64,000 nucleotides of DNA, from positions 682,001 through 746,000 of the forward strand of contig JAJHTX010000008.1 in NCBI GenBank assembly GCA_032164295.1, in the 5' to 3' direction. The stretch comes from Inonotus obliquus (Eukaryota; Basidiomycota; Agaricomycetes; Hymenochaetales; Hymenochaetaceae). A program made the translations under genes and the position numbers. The notes beneath the pieces are model-generated. The model saw only the letters and a list, made by a program, of their open reading frames with translations. It made no database searches and was not told where the DNA came from. Position 1 is the first letter of the stretch. Each line of letters opens with the position of its first letter. Positions 22,300 through 33,867 of this stretch are shown in pieces.

Positions 22300-24733
22300 G
22301 CCAGGTCTTGAGTTGTTGAGCCATTTATGTTTCTCTGACAGCAGTAACGCATATGTATCATATTAGACTATCAAGTACACTTTATTTACGATTCGCAAAT
22401 GAAACTTTCTACCTCTGTGTTGTCATACCTCCTGGTAAGTCGATGAGCTATAGTGATACATGCCTGAAGAAATGAAGGATTACTTCGTTCAAGTATAAGA
22501 GAAAAGTACACTCCGAGTGACCCCAGAGGTATGGAAATATTGCGATGAGAAAGCATAAAGCGTGTCTTAGCTCAAGTCTTGAGTCCGCACCTTGAGCTGC
22601 CGTATTGGCCTAAGATACAACAAGTGGGATGAGAAGCAAGCGTCCAACCGGTTAGCCAGCTCACTCATGACGAGGAACATGCTGCGATAGGTACAGAGAA
22701 GCGCCTGGGTCAGAGACACAGCTTAGAGAGTATAAGTGAAGGTCATGGGAGACGGAGGCCGTACAGCTGGATTAATTCAGTGTTCGTTCCTTCCTCTCGC
22801 TGAACGCATCGCATTAGTCGAGGCCACGATAATAATCACCTCGATTGATTGCGAGGCGTTGAATACCTGGAAACATCGTAGATGTATACCTCAAAGAAAG
22901 ATTTTTGAATATTTTCATTATATTTATAGTCTGTTAGTACTACGACCAGGTCCGCGAGATTCTGCTTGTTGGTAACGAGGCCAAAAAAAAAAGTAAAAGC
23001 GCATGGAGTGTGCCTCGGAGCGTGGAGATTGACATCAGACGGGAAAGTGCTTCGGAGACCGAGGTCTATTTGATATAGGTGTAAGCCAGCCTCATCACTG
23101 GGCGGTACAGGTTATTCTGCGCCTCAAAACATGTAAGTTTCGGAAGGTTGCAACGGTTATCTTCTCTCGAATGTGCAGGCCTTGGAGGTTTAGGTCGACA
23201 AGGTTGTGAAGACTAGATAACAGGTTGGTGAGGTTGTAGTCCTTGCTTTGTGTAAGAGCTTCATGTGTCCTCCTGAGAGATAAATTTTAAGGCGAGCGGA
23301 GAGTGAGTTCCTTGAAGAAGACTAGAAAGTGCGACGGCGACGCCTTTCTGAGTGATTGACAAGTAGGCGATGTCCGTATGAACGAACATTATTGCAAACC
23401 TGAACCACGGCTCAGCGACGTAGCAGCAACCCTCCGCTTTCCGGCCCAGACTCTTTAACCTCGGGAACAACGTGGAGGAAGGTCGAGACAGAGCCGGGTC
23501 CGAGTCTCATGCAAGATAATCAGATATGTACGCCCCTCGCTCGGGTAGGACGGACAGTGATACAATCCTTCTGGATTAGAACAGGAATCGGTCCAAATGC
23601 ACTGGTAGGATGATCGGCTCAGCTGTTTCTTCTGATCAGGCAGAAACCGCAGCAACACAGGTTCGATAAGAACTTACCCATTCCAGTATGCTCCCACTTA
23701 TCCTTGTGGAGGTAGAAGGTAGAAGCTCAAGTAATGGATTGATCAATGTCATGTGAGACCACAGAACGTCCGGCGCTAATCCTGACTACCGCTTGCAGAC
23801 AAGGGAGAATTTGAAGATGGTCGACCTGGGTAAGCCATGGGTAGATAAGACAAGCAGTAGTATTTCACGCGTTTCCAGTGCTCGTCTGGGCGCATGAGAT
23901 GTTCCAGTCGAAGGGCCAGGAGTGGCAGGAATGTTGTCTTCGCAGCCCACGTCAACCGGCCCAAGAAAGAAATTGAAGCAGTATACCCATTCTCCTTGTT
24001 TCATCCTAGTAGCAGGATGTAGCAATAGCTCAAAAAACACCGTTTCTTGACCACAAGCGGGCTCTGACCAACACACTCACGAAACGAAAGAGCAGTCCGG
24101 TAGTCCAAAAGCCGCTTTTTCAGCTAGAGCTAACGCATGAGAGGATAGTTTTAGTTTTAGAGATTTTTGTTACGAGCCCGGTAGCACAGTAGTTAGAAGG
24201 AAATTGGAATTGTGACGGCTGAAGTGATGTGATGTAGGCGTGATGTGATGAGACGTGTTGTCTGTCACGATTTGAATACGCGCCTCCCAAGTAGCTCTTA
24301 GTTGACTGGCTGACATTCTGGCACTGGTGTTGAAAAGGCTTTACTTCTCGCTACAAAGAAGCCGATTTATCAACTACGAATACCCTACCGCGTCGTCGTA
24401 CTGTGTCTTACTGCTCTCTTCATCCTCGGATGCATACTATGTAGTCGCCCTCCAGCTTTTGAGTTTTTTTATTCTGGTCTGGTATGAGGATGAACTCGGT
24501 AAAACTCAGGGAGAAATCGCATGTGGAGACGATTAGAAGGTCGACTCGACATGGGAACAGCCCGTTTCACTCATTTTGCCATTCGATGACCGAGAATCGC
24601 GACGTTTTGCACGGAATGTCTAAGCCCGGGCCGCCACTTCTCATAGCCCACATACTTATAATCCTCGCTTTCCTTGAGCGAACTGAGTCAAAATCTTTGT
24701 GTTCTCTCTCTTTACTACACGTACTGGGGCGAG
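22300..24733. other. Intergenic stretch with a possible decayed leucine-rich-repeat gene
   Basis: This is the 3' flank of ATG22 and the 5' flank of DUF6534 gene B, 2.4 kb without a defensible intact gene. Between about 22,900 and 24,120 the minus strand shows discontinuous open pieces (separate entry). A short run of A residues is at 22,983. Nothing else is recognised. Confidence 0.4.
23100..24120 (-). pseudogene. Possible leucine-rich-repeat (F-box-like) gene remnant
   Basis: Reading leftwards on the minus strand, open pieces in different frames give KKRLLDYRTALSF, FLPLLALRLEHLMRP, FPRLKSLGRKAEG, DIAYLSITQKGVAV and LTNLLSSLHNLVDLNLQGL. The last has the Leu spacing of leucine-rich repeats, which in fungi often belong to F-box proteins. 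I could not join the pieces with clean splice sites, so either the gene is decayed or its exons are short and I missed the structure. Low confidence. Confidence 0.22.
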
Positions 24734-26331
24734 ATGTTGGGCTCCGAGGTGGCTGCAGGCTATCAGTTGGCCATTGGACCGCTCCTTATTGGCGTTGTGA
24801 TCAACGCATTTGTATTTGGCATCTGCATCATGCAACTCGTTACATACGCCTCCTCCAATTTCAAGGACAGTTGGTGGATTGTGTACGTCCTTTTCTTATT
24901 CATGGCTCTCCGGGATCAAGCTTTTTAAACTCACTGTAGAGTAATGCTCACTTGGATGTACACGATCGATGCATTCCAAGTCTGCTCTTCCGTCTCGATG
25001 CTTTGGCATTATGTCGTCGTGAACTTTGGGGTCTCTTCGGCTCTTTCCTCGGCCCCCTGGGAATACTCCACAACACCCATCTTCTCGTCAATGTGCGTAA
25101 ATTATCTTAATAACTGAAACCCCTATGTGTACGCTGACTGGCACATGCTCTATTCGTGGCGTCCCGTTCGTTGATTCTCCATACTTCTGGGGATGATTAT
25201 TGGGATCACGATCGAAAACTTGTTACTCGCACATGCCCAGCGCTCCTGTCCCGATTCAACAGTTCATGGCCTATCGTATCATGCGATTCTCAGGCTCCCG
25301 CTTCCTTTTCTTCCTTGTTTCCATACTCTCTTTCGCCCAAGCTTCTCTTGCGTGTGCGAGTGCCGCTCAAGGCCTAACCCGTACTGCGCTGAGCAATGAC
25401 ATCACGATCGTTCCAGTTGCGGTCGCGTGGATCGTGTTTGGCATCGCATGTGATACCAGCATCACAGTCCTGTTATTGTACTACTTACTTAAAAGCCGCA
25501 CCGGATTTCAAAGTGAGTACCAATACTCTTCCTAAGATGATATGCTGACAAGTCGAAGAAACGGATTCCATCGTTTCAAAAGTATGTTCAACACTGATCA
25601 ATGCTGCTGTTCCTGTAACAGTACTATGTGTACGTTGTCTTCTGCCCCTATCCTACTTCCTTGCTTATCTTGTTCTTTGACCAGACAACTGACTTGTGTT
25701 TACTTGTACGTCCTTTATTTTTCGGCTGTGTGCTGCTTGTCCTTCCCGCAATAATTATTTATGGACTAACCTGGATAGATAACCATGCCAAACAATAATC
25801 TACATTACATGTTTGCACTACCCGTCGGACGGCTGTATACGTATGTCCCTTTTCTTCGTCCCGCTTTGCTCGACTGAGGTGAAGGCTTAGGTGCACGTTG
25901 ATGAGTGTCAGTTCAGCACCTTCCTGATTTGCCGTTGGTTGACACACTCTTGAACGTTCAGACGCTGAATGGACGCAAGCTCCTTCGAGCCCAGCTGGAG
26001 AGCTCTGGGGTGGGTCAGCAAGGAATCAACCTTGTATGTACCATGTTTCGTCCCTCCCATTCCATCCAGCGACCTGCGCCATCCTTCTCTGTCCATTCGA
26101 ATATGTATTTTTCGTCTAACATGTTCAACATAGCCCCCCTTGGATTGGAGATATCGCTTGCGGCGAGATCAAGCACAGGTTCGCCTAGAAATCGAGAATG
26201 CGCCGGAAGACGACGCCTCGGTCGATCTGGAGAGCGTGCGTGATGCACTTCGCGCGATGAAAGTGGATGAGGAGGTCGATCCTCCTATTGAAGTGCCGTA
26301 CCTCCCGTATGCATTGACTAGCAAGCTTTGA
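24734..26331 (+). CDS. DUF6534-family seven-helix membrane protein, paralogue B
   Basis: Nine exons: 24734-24882, 24940-25092, 25241-25512, 25559-25629, 25685-25705, 25779-25840, 25891-25906, 25962-26033 and 26134-26331, giving 337 residues. The start ATG gives MLGSEVAAGYQLAIG, then TM1 GPLLIGVVINAFVFGICIMQ. Further blocks are LTWMYTIDAFQVC, APVPIQQFMAYRIMRFSG, VLLLYYLLKSRTGFQKTDS, MPNNNLHYMFALPVGRLY and TLNGRKLLRAQLE. Exons 2-8 are 153, 272, 71, 21, 62, 16 and 72 nt, identical to paralogue A. The C-terminal tail is short (65 residues) and lacks the repeats of A; both tails begin with a related AQVR block. The 21-nt exon (25685-25705) supplies seven residues of a membrane helix that would otherwise be too short. 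Donor 7 is GTCAGT. Membrane protein of unknown function. Confidence 0.87.
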
Positions 26332-28482
26332 GCATGCTTGCAGCGGGCACTCATCTCCTGCATGAAGGGCATAGCATTATATTCTTTGCTCGGTTCTTGA
26401 TTCTTGTACCAACCCCTCCGCCCCTTCTCGATTTCTTTACAGCGATTTAATAGCTGTTACATTGCCTGGCTCTGTTGTCGCTGTAAGTGTATATGCTCAC
26501 CGTATATCCTCACCGTAATTGATTCGCCCGTCTCTGTCTTGCATTCTGGGTGTCCTGGACATGGATCTAGGCCGGTGGTCTGTACTCAATGGTCGGGAGA
26601 AAGTACACACATTCCCCGTGGCCATCTTCATGTGATTTTTTTCGTTTCAGTGTACCGGTAATTTTTTCTTTTTTTGGAGGCGCGCGGGCGCCGTGATGAC
26701 TAGAATTCCGAAACCACAAGGACCAGCAATCAATACACTTTCAAAGGGGCAATCCAGCAACACATTCGCAACTATTTTTGAGCCACAAACAATTTGTGGG
26801 AGGATCTTGGCTTCGATTCTCGCGCAAGAATAAGCAAAACGAACTTTTGGAAGCGATTGACGCCTTTTCCGACTGAAGGGACCTTTGTTTCCTGATGAGA
26901 GTGTGTATCACGAACCTGAATTCGCATCAAAATTCTCCTTGCTCCGTCTTCCGCGTACCTACGAACAACATCACCCTCTCCACATCATGTCTTCCTGGGT
27001 TCTAACTGCTATCCCCCCTTTGATCCATTTCCTTCCCTCGCGAGTTCTGTAGATAAGGACTTTAAAGTCGCGCAAATGAATAAGCATCCGATAGGAGACA
27101 GTACATACTAGTGGTCTTACGAGCAAGGAGAGCTGGACTGTACTTGATCTTGATACGCGATTGTGGAACGCACTCGTTAGCCAGATGCTCCCATTCGATG
27201 CTGGTGCTCATGGATGAACCCACCAAGAAGATATTTGACAGAAACAGGGAGGCGGTAGGTCAAACTTGTCGTCTGCGTTTCGCAGACAACGGAGGGTGTG
27301 ATCCCGGGGCGGCGCATCTTGATATTCTGGATGATGGCACCTGTGATTCCTGCTTCCTGCTCAAATGTTCGAGTCCTGGCTTCCCCTTGTTCCGCTTCTG
27401 GGTCAGGAGAAGTCTCAGTGTTATGTTTCAGGTTATTCGTCGGCGCAATCTCTGATCAATGCGCACCTCGACATCTTTCTTTACGCGCCGTCTCAGGTGA
27501 GGGATTTAGGCGCGGGGAAAGATGGTGCTTACGAGATGGGAAATGACTTCTTTGGATAGCGCCGGCGCGGACAAAGTAGAGACTTATTCCGCAAAAGGTG
27601 TTCTATGATGAGGGAAGTGCGGAACATCATTTGCTTTTGCTTGTCATGGTTCCCTACCTTGCTCATGGATTAACTTCCAATACAATATGTCTATGACGCT
27701 TCCTCCCCTATTTCGACAAATCGGCAATCGGGGGAAGGTGCGCTAGTTCCCACCCAAGTATACATTCAAGTGAGTGAGTATTTACATATTTCAAGAGAAT
27801 CAATTACATACACACGGAGAAAGTGCCACGATACCAGGAAGCGGATAGAAGATGGTTGGGTACATTCTTGGTTATATTAGACTTTGTTCAAAAGGTTGAG
27901 AAAGGATCAAGAATCTCCCAAGGCACTGTTTGATTGGTTGCTGAGCTTGTGGCTGTTAGACCGTCGCCTCGCATCAAAAGGTATGCGATCCAATGAATGG
28001 TTGCATGGGTGGGAGAATTAATACACGTGCCATTCAATTGAAGATCTACTTCCACGGATCAGCGGCAACCTTACCCTCCGCCAGCCCTGACCTTTGTTGC
28101 GACTTCACCTTTTCTTCGCTTGGCTGGTTACATCAAGTATAGGCAATATTGAGGAACCAAAGGCTATGTGTGAGTGTATGTCCGAGTCTGTGGGAGTGGA
28201 ATAATTATGGACTATTATTTGGCGCGGCGCCGAGAGTGTCTTAGAGGAGAGATAGAGTTTCAGACTAATCGGAAATAGAAATAACTCGTGGTTCCCACGC
28301 GAGAAGCTAACGGGATCAGCGTGGTTTCCTGAATCGGGTAAATGAATCTCTATTTTAGATTACGCTATAAAACAGTATAAAATTCACTTCCTTTTGTCTT
28401 CTTCTCTCGTCCAACTAGCCTCACTACCCACTCTTATCCGTCACTGAATAAATCAAAAAAAAAAATAACAGCTCGTTGAGCC
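26332..28482. other. Intergenic stretch
   Basis: This stretch includes the upstream region of the secreted-protein gene at 28483. Between 26985 and 27560 the plus strand reads protein-like in pieces (DKDFKVAQMNKHPIGD, WSYEQGELDCT, INAHLDIFLYAPSQ), with stops and frame changes between. It may be an unrecognised decayed gene. No other gene is seen. Confidence 0.35.
28366..28372 (+). promoter_or_regulatory. TATA box of the secreted cysteine-rich protein gene
   Basis: TATAAAA lies 111 bp upstream of the ATG at 28483, followed by a second TATAAAAT-like site and a pyrimidine-rich leader. Spacing and position suit a fungal core promoter. Confidence 0.55.
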
Positions 28483-29262
28483 ATGAAGCTAGTTTCATCT
28501 CTTTCCTTACTTGCTTTTCTCCTCGTTCGCGGTATGCTACAGACTATACATCCTTCGTCCTCTTGCTGGTCGTCCTAAATAATACAATCCTTCAGTTTCG
28601 GCCTCCACTTCTTTATTTGTCCGACAGACATCGTCGGGCGGACTAGGTCTCGATAACATTCCGGAAGCCGTACGCCCCAATCTCCCTGGTATAATAATGC
28701 ATTACATGACAGCTCTTTCTGCTCACAGTGCCAGGGTGCTTGTGCTCACATCGAGTCAACTATTTCAGTAAGTCTATTGCGCGCGGAATACAACCACCCT
28801 GCAATATACCTGAAACATGGTAACTGAAATGCGTTGCTGTATCTGTAGTCATGTCAAGAGCTGTCATGCCTCTGCAATAACGACGTTGCAAAGCAAATCA
28901 CCGACTGTGCGAACTGCTTGGTGGCCGTTTCAGACGATTCTAGCCAGCAGTCGATGGCACAGGCCGTTGTCGATCGTAAGCCTTGCTGATTTTTTGAAGA
29001 ATAATTCAGTTCAGCTTTTCATCAAATAGAATATACGAATGCTTGTATTACCTCTGGAGAACCAATATCCTCTATCCAGGTTTCTTCGGTCGCACCATCA
29101 TCTCTTCCGTCCGGTTCTAGTACCGACACCACATCACCAACCTCCACCTCGTCGCCGGCTGAGTCGGAAGGCTCGAACAGCGCGAAGAATACCGTACAAG
29201 CGAAAATGGTAGTTGGCGTGGCCGCTTTCGTGAGTTTGGCAAGACTAGTCCTGGTAGAGTAG
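28483..29262 (+). CDS. Small secreted cysteine-rich protein, CFEM-like, probably GPI-anchored
   Basis: Five exons, 28483-28531, 28596-28669, 28729-28767, 28849-28975 and 29030-29262, give 173 residues. The start MKLVSSLSLLAFLLVRVSA is a signal peptide. The mature part has eight cysteines (42, 46, 56, 61, 63, 74, 77, 102) with a CLC motif and spacing similar to, but not identical with, the CFEM domain. It is followed by a Ser/Thr/Pro-rich stalk (SSTDTTSPTSTSSPAES) and a C-terminal hydrophobic segment (MVVGVAAFVSLARLVLV) preceded by SNSAKN, as in GPI-anchored wall proteins. The donor of intron 2 is GTACGC inside an open frame; using the later GTATAA would break the cysteine frame. Related fungal proteins act at the cell surface in heme/iron capture or host interaction; the role here is inference. 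Confidence 0.8.
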
Positions 29263-30018
29263 AATGGTCCTGTTTGAATTAACGATACAAAGAACAATAT
29301 TGCTTCACGTTTCTTTCATTCCATTCGTCCGTCAAATTTGCTTCCAAGGTGACAATCTAATGCTTCGTTCGCCTATCTTTTATCGAATTATCCAACAATC
29401 CAATATCTTGGAAACATACACACATCACCTTGTTTCCCAACGCGCTGTACCACAATAATAACTCAAGATTTGAACGTATCAACATGGGGACACTGTAGCT
29501 CCTGAGGCATGGCAGTATATCCTAGTTCGCACCATGGTAGGGATTCAAGACAAGCAGCGAGCAAAGAAGGTATTGAAAAACCCGATAATCCCTTTCTTGT
29601 CCATCCTCTTCAGTTATTGTTCGCTCGACGTCCCAATCCTGTACTGTTTATACTCAGGTGTGGCCCCAGTGCACAAGAAATGCTTGATCGAGACACCCTT
29701 TTACGATCCACATTCCCGTAGAACTGGGGATGCTGCAAGATCACGCAAAGATATATGTATATGATTCAGCGCGAAGATTGCGAATTCTAGTGCCAGCTTA
29801 TTATTGATATCAGAGAACGAATGCTGAGTGGAGGGTGGGGATTGATTGCCCCTCAATTGGATTGTATTAGAAAATTGTGAGTAGTTGTAGAATTGTCGTG
29901 TCGTAGAAAACGTTTTGGACGTCGATGCTCGTGATGGCCGGCATGACAGTTGTAAGAAGAAGGTGGTCTTCCAGACGTTTACAGTATGGTTGCAGACCGC
30001 ATCTCTCACAGCGAGCGT
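29263..30018. other. Convergent intergenic region
   Basis: This lies between the stops of the secreted-protein gene (plus) and TOM70 (minus). Short frames occur on both strands with no family feature; nothing else is seen. Confidence 0.5.
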
Positions 30019-32298
30019 CTACATGAATACGGGAGAGCCGCCAGCCGCGGCCATCGCAGCACGCTGTTCAATTTCTGCGTATCGATAAGCTTCCGCAAGA
30101 TCAGGATAGTTCCGCGCAAACTCATTCTGCGCCTTTGCGGCCTAATAAATAAAAAGTTGAGCAGTTGCTGACAAACAATCACCAGAATGAAGGAAATAAC
30201 GAACGTGCATATACTGCAGCGCATTCATCGTGTCCGCCTCGGTGCGCGATAGGTCCACCTGTCGCTGGAAATACAACATCGCTTGTTCAACTTCGCCTCG
30301 CTGAAGACTGATCTGAGCCAAAGTTGCCACAGCAGCTTCACAATCCGGATCCGCATTCAGTGCTTCCTTAATAATCTCCTCGGCAGAAGCAATGTCATTC
30401 TTCCACTGGAAGAGTGCTAGGCCCTTGTTCACCATCGCCAGCACGTTGATTGGGGGCTTCTTCGTCTTCTCAAGTTCAATGGCCCTGTCAAATTTCTCGA
30501 TGGAATCCTCAAAGCGTTTCTGATCTAGCAAGAGTTCTCCACTACACCATAGTTTAATCGCAGCGTCATCTTCGTGAGGGATGGACTTACTAATAGTTGT
30601 AAGGTTCACTTCGTTGTGGGAAAGCTTTCAGAGCTTTGCGGAAGGTAGCCATTGACTCTGAAAGCTGACCTGCCTTGTACTGAGCTACCGCCAGCTGAAT
30701 GTGACTGAAAACGAAGGACGGATCGAGATCAAGAGACTTGCGGTAGTTATCTGCCGCTTCCTTGAATTCTTGCATGATAAAAAAGACTTGGCCACGGTGA
30801 TAATAAACATCTGGGTCTCTCGGGTCATGCTTGATAGCTTGCTCAAAAGCCGCAAAAGCGTCCTCCGGTTTACCCTGTTCCATATGCACGCTTGCAATCT
30901 TAACCCAGCTCTGAGTATACCGAGGTTGGGCAGTGATTGCAGCTTCAAGATCTTCCTTCGCAGCTTGTGAATCACCCATGAGGAATCGGAACGAGCCACG
31001 CAAGTTTAGAGCATGCGCACGACCCACATCGAAGGTGATGCCCTGTTCGATCGCTTCGTTTACGAGAGTCAGTGCATGAACGTAATCGTGTGCATCCAGT
31101 GCTTCCAATGCCAGTTTAAGCGTATTGTCACCTGTCGACGGATTCTCTGGAAGATCGGGGATTGGACCTACGCGCCATTAACAGCGTGAAAAAGACAGCG
31201 TAAAACTGGGGGCTTACGGGAACGGAAAGCGCCAAAATAAGCGTCGACGAAGGTATAAGGGGGTAGCCGGGGTTCACGGTTCTACGCAAATGTCTAGCAT
31301 GTACTCCTCAGATGAAGTTTCCAGTAACGTACTGCTACGATTTCACGAGCCTTCGGTTCTGTTACTAGCTTCAGCACTCGTTCCACCGACTCTGCGACCT
31401 TCTGATCGGCGAATTTCGTTAGCAGGGTCGCTGCCGTAAAGTCTGTCAAAGCCTTCAGCAAAAGATCAAGTAGTTGTATTTTAAGTAATACCGCGCAAAG
31501 CTTCTTCGTATCGACCGAGTTTTTCGAGAGCTGTGCCTCTTCGACCAACAGACCGCTCGTGTTTCGGATTGATTCGAAGCGCCTCGGTACAATCTTCCAC
31601 GGCCTTCTCGTACTCGGGGGTCGCATAATACATGTAGCCTAGAAGAATGAACCAATGGACTCGATTAAAGACAAAGTGAGTTGAGAGTTAACCCGCGTAC
31701 ACGCTGCGCGATTACTGTAAAAAACTGGATCGGGCAACGGGGAGACTTCGATAGCGCGAGTATAGCACTTCACAGCATCGGAGAATTTGCGTTCCCCGTA
31801 CGCTTTGTTACCCTTTAATTTTAGTTCCGTCGCAAGAGCCTTCCGTGCCTGGACTGAGGTCAGCAAGAAGTAATGGAAAGCTTGCCCCCCGCTCACCTCC
31901 AGAGGCGATTCCTCTGCTCCTACTGTGGATGCAATGACTAACGACGTGTGGCAAGGTCAGAGGAATGTTTATGCAGACCGAGTAACAGGGTACAGACAAT
32001 CATCAATTGTTTCGGGACCCGCGTCCTCAGCGCCCGTGGTGCCGTCAGCTCCCTTACCAGCCTTTTTCTTGCGTGCCGCACGCTTCTTCTTCTTTCGTCC
32101 GCTTTCGACATCACTGTCCTCCGGTGTTGGCCTAGAGGACGAAGATGCGGCGTAGTAGGCGACACCGCCGGCAGCAACGACAACGGCAGCACCGATAAGT
32201 AGAGCACGTTTGTGCTCAGACACGAAAGAATAAGCACGCTCCAACACGGAAGCAGAAGATGACGCCGCTGAATCAACAGCGACGGACGAAGAAGACAT
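30019..32298 (-). CDS. TOM70: Mitochondrial outer-membrane import receptor Tom70 (TPR protein)
   Basis: Nine exons on the minus strand: 32298-31998, 31922-31897, 31848-31701, 31638-31492, 31442-31333, 31281-31218, 31167-30591, 30541-30205 and 30141-30019, giving 610 residues, the usual Tom70 length. An N-terminal anchor (ALLIGAAVVVAAGGVAYYAA, residues 32-51) is followed by a basic cluster (KKKKRAARKKK), then the clamp TPR segment (ALATELKLKGNKAYGERKF, AIEVSPLPDPVFYSNRAACY). The family block NREPRLPPYTFVDAYFGAF and the core TPRs (NLRGSFRFLMGD, YYHRGQVFFIM, NYYGELLLDQKRF, ALFQWKNDIASAEEI) come next. Tom70 docks Hsp70/Hsp90-bound precursors, especially carriers, on mitochondria. Intron 1 uses a GTCTGT donor, and exon 2 is only 26 nt. 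Several introns have tempting in-frame alternatives; those chosen restore the TPR spacing. Confidence 0.92.
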
Positions 32299-32479
32299 GT
32301 GCGAAGTAAGGGGCCTGCTTGCCGGAGGCAAATGGCAATGCTGCGAGACCGAGAAGTAGGTTGGGGAGGGAGGACAAGCAGAATACGCGACTGTGACAAC
32401 AACACACATTTTTTTCTTTTTTCACGGAAAACACGTCACGAGAAACTCGGCTCATCCCGGCTAGTCACCTCCAGTCACT

Positions 32480-33540
32480 AGTACTGGGGAGTGGCAATCC
32501 GCGTCAAAAAAGTGTCCTGTGATTTTTTCGTTCGGAGCTTGAATAATCACTTTATATGTATCATAACGACGATCCTTTTTTACCGCCGTACCTTTCATAT
32601 TGTCCCTGTCTGCTGCTGAGGATATCATGTCGTTCTACTCATAAATAAGCATCAAAACAGTCCATACATATTGATTGAACTGAGTATCCAACACAACTAA
32701 TGAATAATCAGTAATACTGGCAATTTTTACTGCTGGTTTTCGTCACCAATAAACCTATGAGCTGCATATAGTGCAGAAATACGTTGAGTATTGTTAAAAA
32801 CATGCATATATTCAGCACTTCTAGACACACATACTATTGGTATACTATTATTGAAGCTTTAAAGTCTACCCAACTGATCTTTTACCTTATCTAATGTCAT
32901 TGTATGCACTTCTCTCAGCAGTACATCTCTTGAATAAACAGGCCTCCATTGGCCTATATTGCATCTCCTCTTCTTATCTACATGATAAGAGCTGTATCTA
33001 CCTCTTATGAAAGTAAAATAAGCGACTACACACAGTTGAGAATTGTTCTATCTCTTTCTTGTTCAATTTGGTCAATCAGGCAATGTTTTTCGAGGCATTC
33101 TCATCAGGTCACGTGCTCGCTTTATTCCTTTTTTGTTAGTACTTCTGCATATCTTCCTGCTTCTTCTCCTCAGCAACAACTTGAAGAATCACTCAACTCA
33201 ATGCATGGTGAGTATTTTACCATGTTTATCTTCAATTTCTTCAAAAAAAATTTTGAAGAAGTTGCCTAGTTCTTAAGATATGAGCCGAGATACCACCATA
33301 TCTCAATAGACTTTTGTAGAAATTTTATTTTATTTACACAGATACAATTTATGATACTAACTACATGAAATGTACAGTTTCTTTTGGCCATTATTGCATT
33401 GTGGATGGAGGTTAGTCAAGTCGAATGCATCTCTCAAAATCCGGTCACCGCTTATGCGTAACCGAGCTTCGGCAGGATGCGGCATGGGTCGTGGGAACAG
33501 GACACTTTCTTGACACGGATTGCCACTCTCCACTAGTACT
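32480..33540. mobile_element. 1.06 kb non-autonomous DNA element with about 40 bp inverted ends
   Basis: The left end AGTACTGGGGAGTGGCAATC, running on through a TCAAAAAAGTGTCCTGT block, reappears inverted at the right end (ACAGGACACTTTCTTGACAC, then the GATTGCCACTCTCC block ending ACTAGTACT) with a few mismatches and a small indel. The interior is AT-rich and has no coherent coding frame. The part from about 33,180 to 33,470 is recognisably similar to 52,620-52,905, so a relative lies further right. The left end falls about 180 bp upstream of the TOM70 start codon. The superfamily is not clear. Confidence 0.65.
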
Positions 33541-33559
33541 AACTGTGGAGAGTGGCAAT
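33519..33559. repeat. Perfect 15-bp inverted repeat at a transposon junction
   Basis: ATTGCCACTCTCCAC and its exact reverse complement flank an 11-nt spacer, TAGTACTAACT. It marks the right terminus of the 1.06 kb element abutting a second terminus of the same kind facing right, as if two family members lie back to back. Confidence 0.8.
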
Positions 33560-33867
33560 ATTCACTGCATTTTATGAGTTCCTATCAGATTTTTCCTAGC
33601 TTAAATTATGTGGGATAAATGAGGCTACGCAAGATACACTAGGTCAGCTGACAAGAAATCATGTAGTCTAAAAAATCACAATAATTGGTGAGGTGCAATC
33701 CCCTATTAGTCCTTCTCAATTCTGCTGTTAGTAGGCAATGGGCAGTTGGCATTGTGTTTTTCGCACAGATTTCTGTTGAGCTGGGTTGAGCCAAAGAAGG
33801 CCAAGGAACAGCCAAGTGGACCCTTTTTTGCCTTATATATCAAATTTACTGCTCATCATGAACCACC

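Noticed and set aside
24170..24300. tRNA-like pieces (GGTAGCACAGTAGTTAG and, about 90 bp later, GATTTGAATACGC)
   Set aside because: The spacing is too long, the second piece is not a proper T-arm, and no acceptor stem can be paired.
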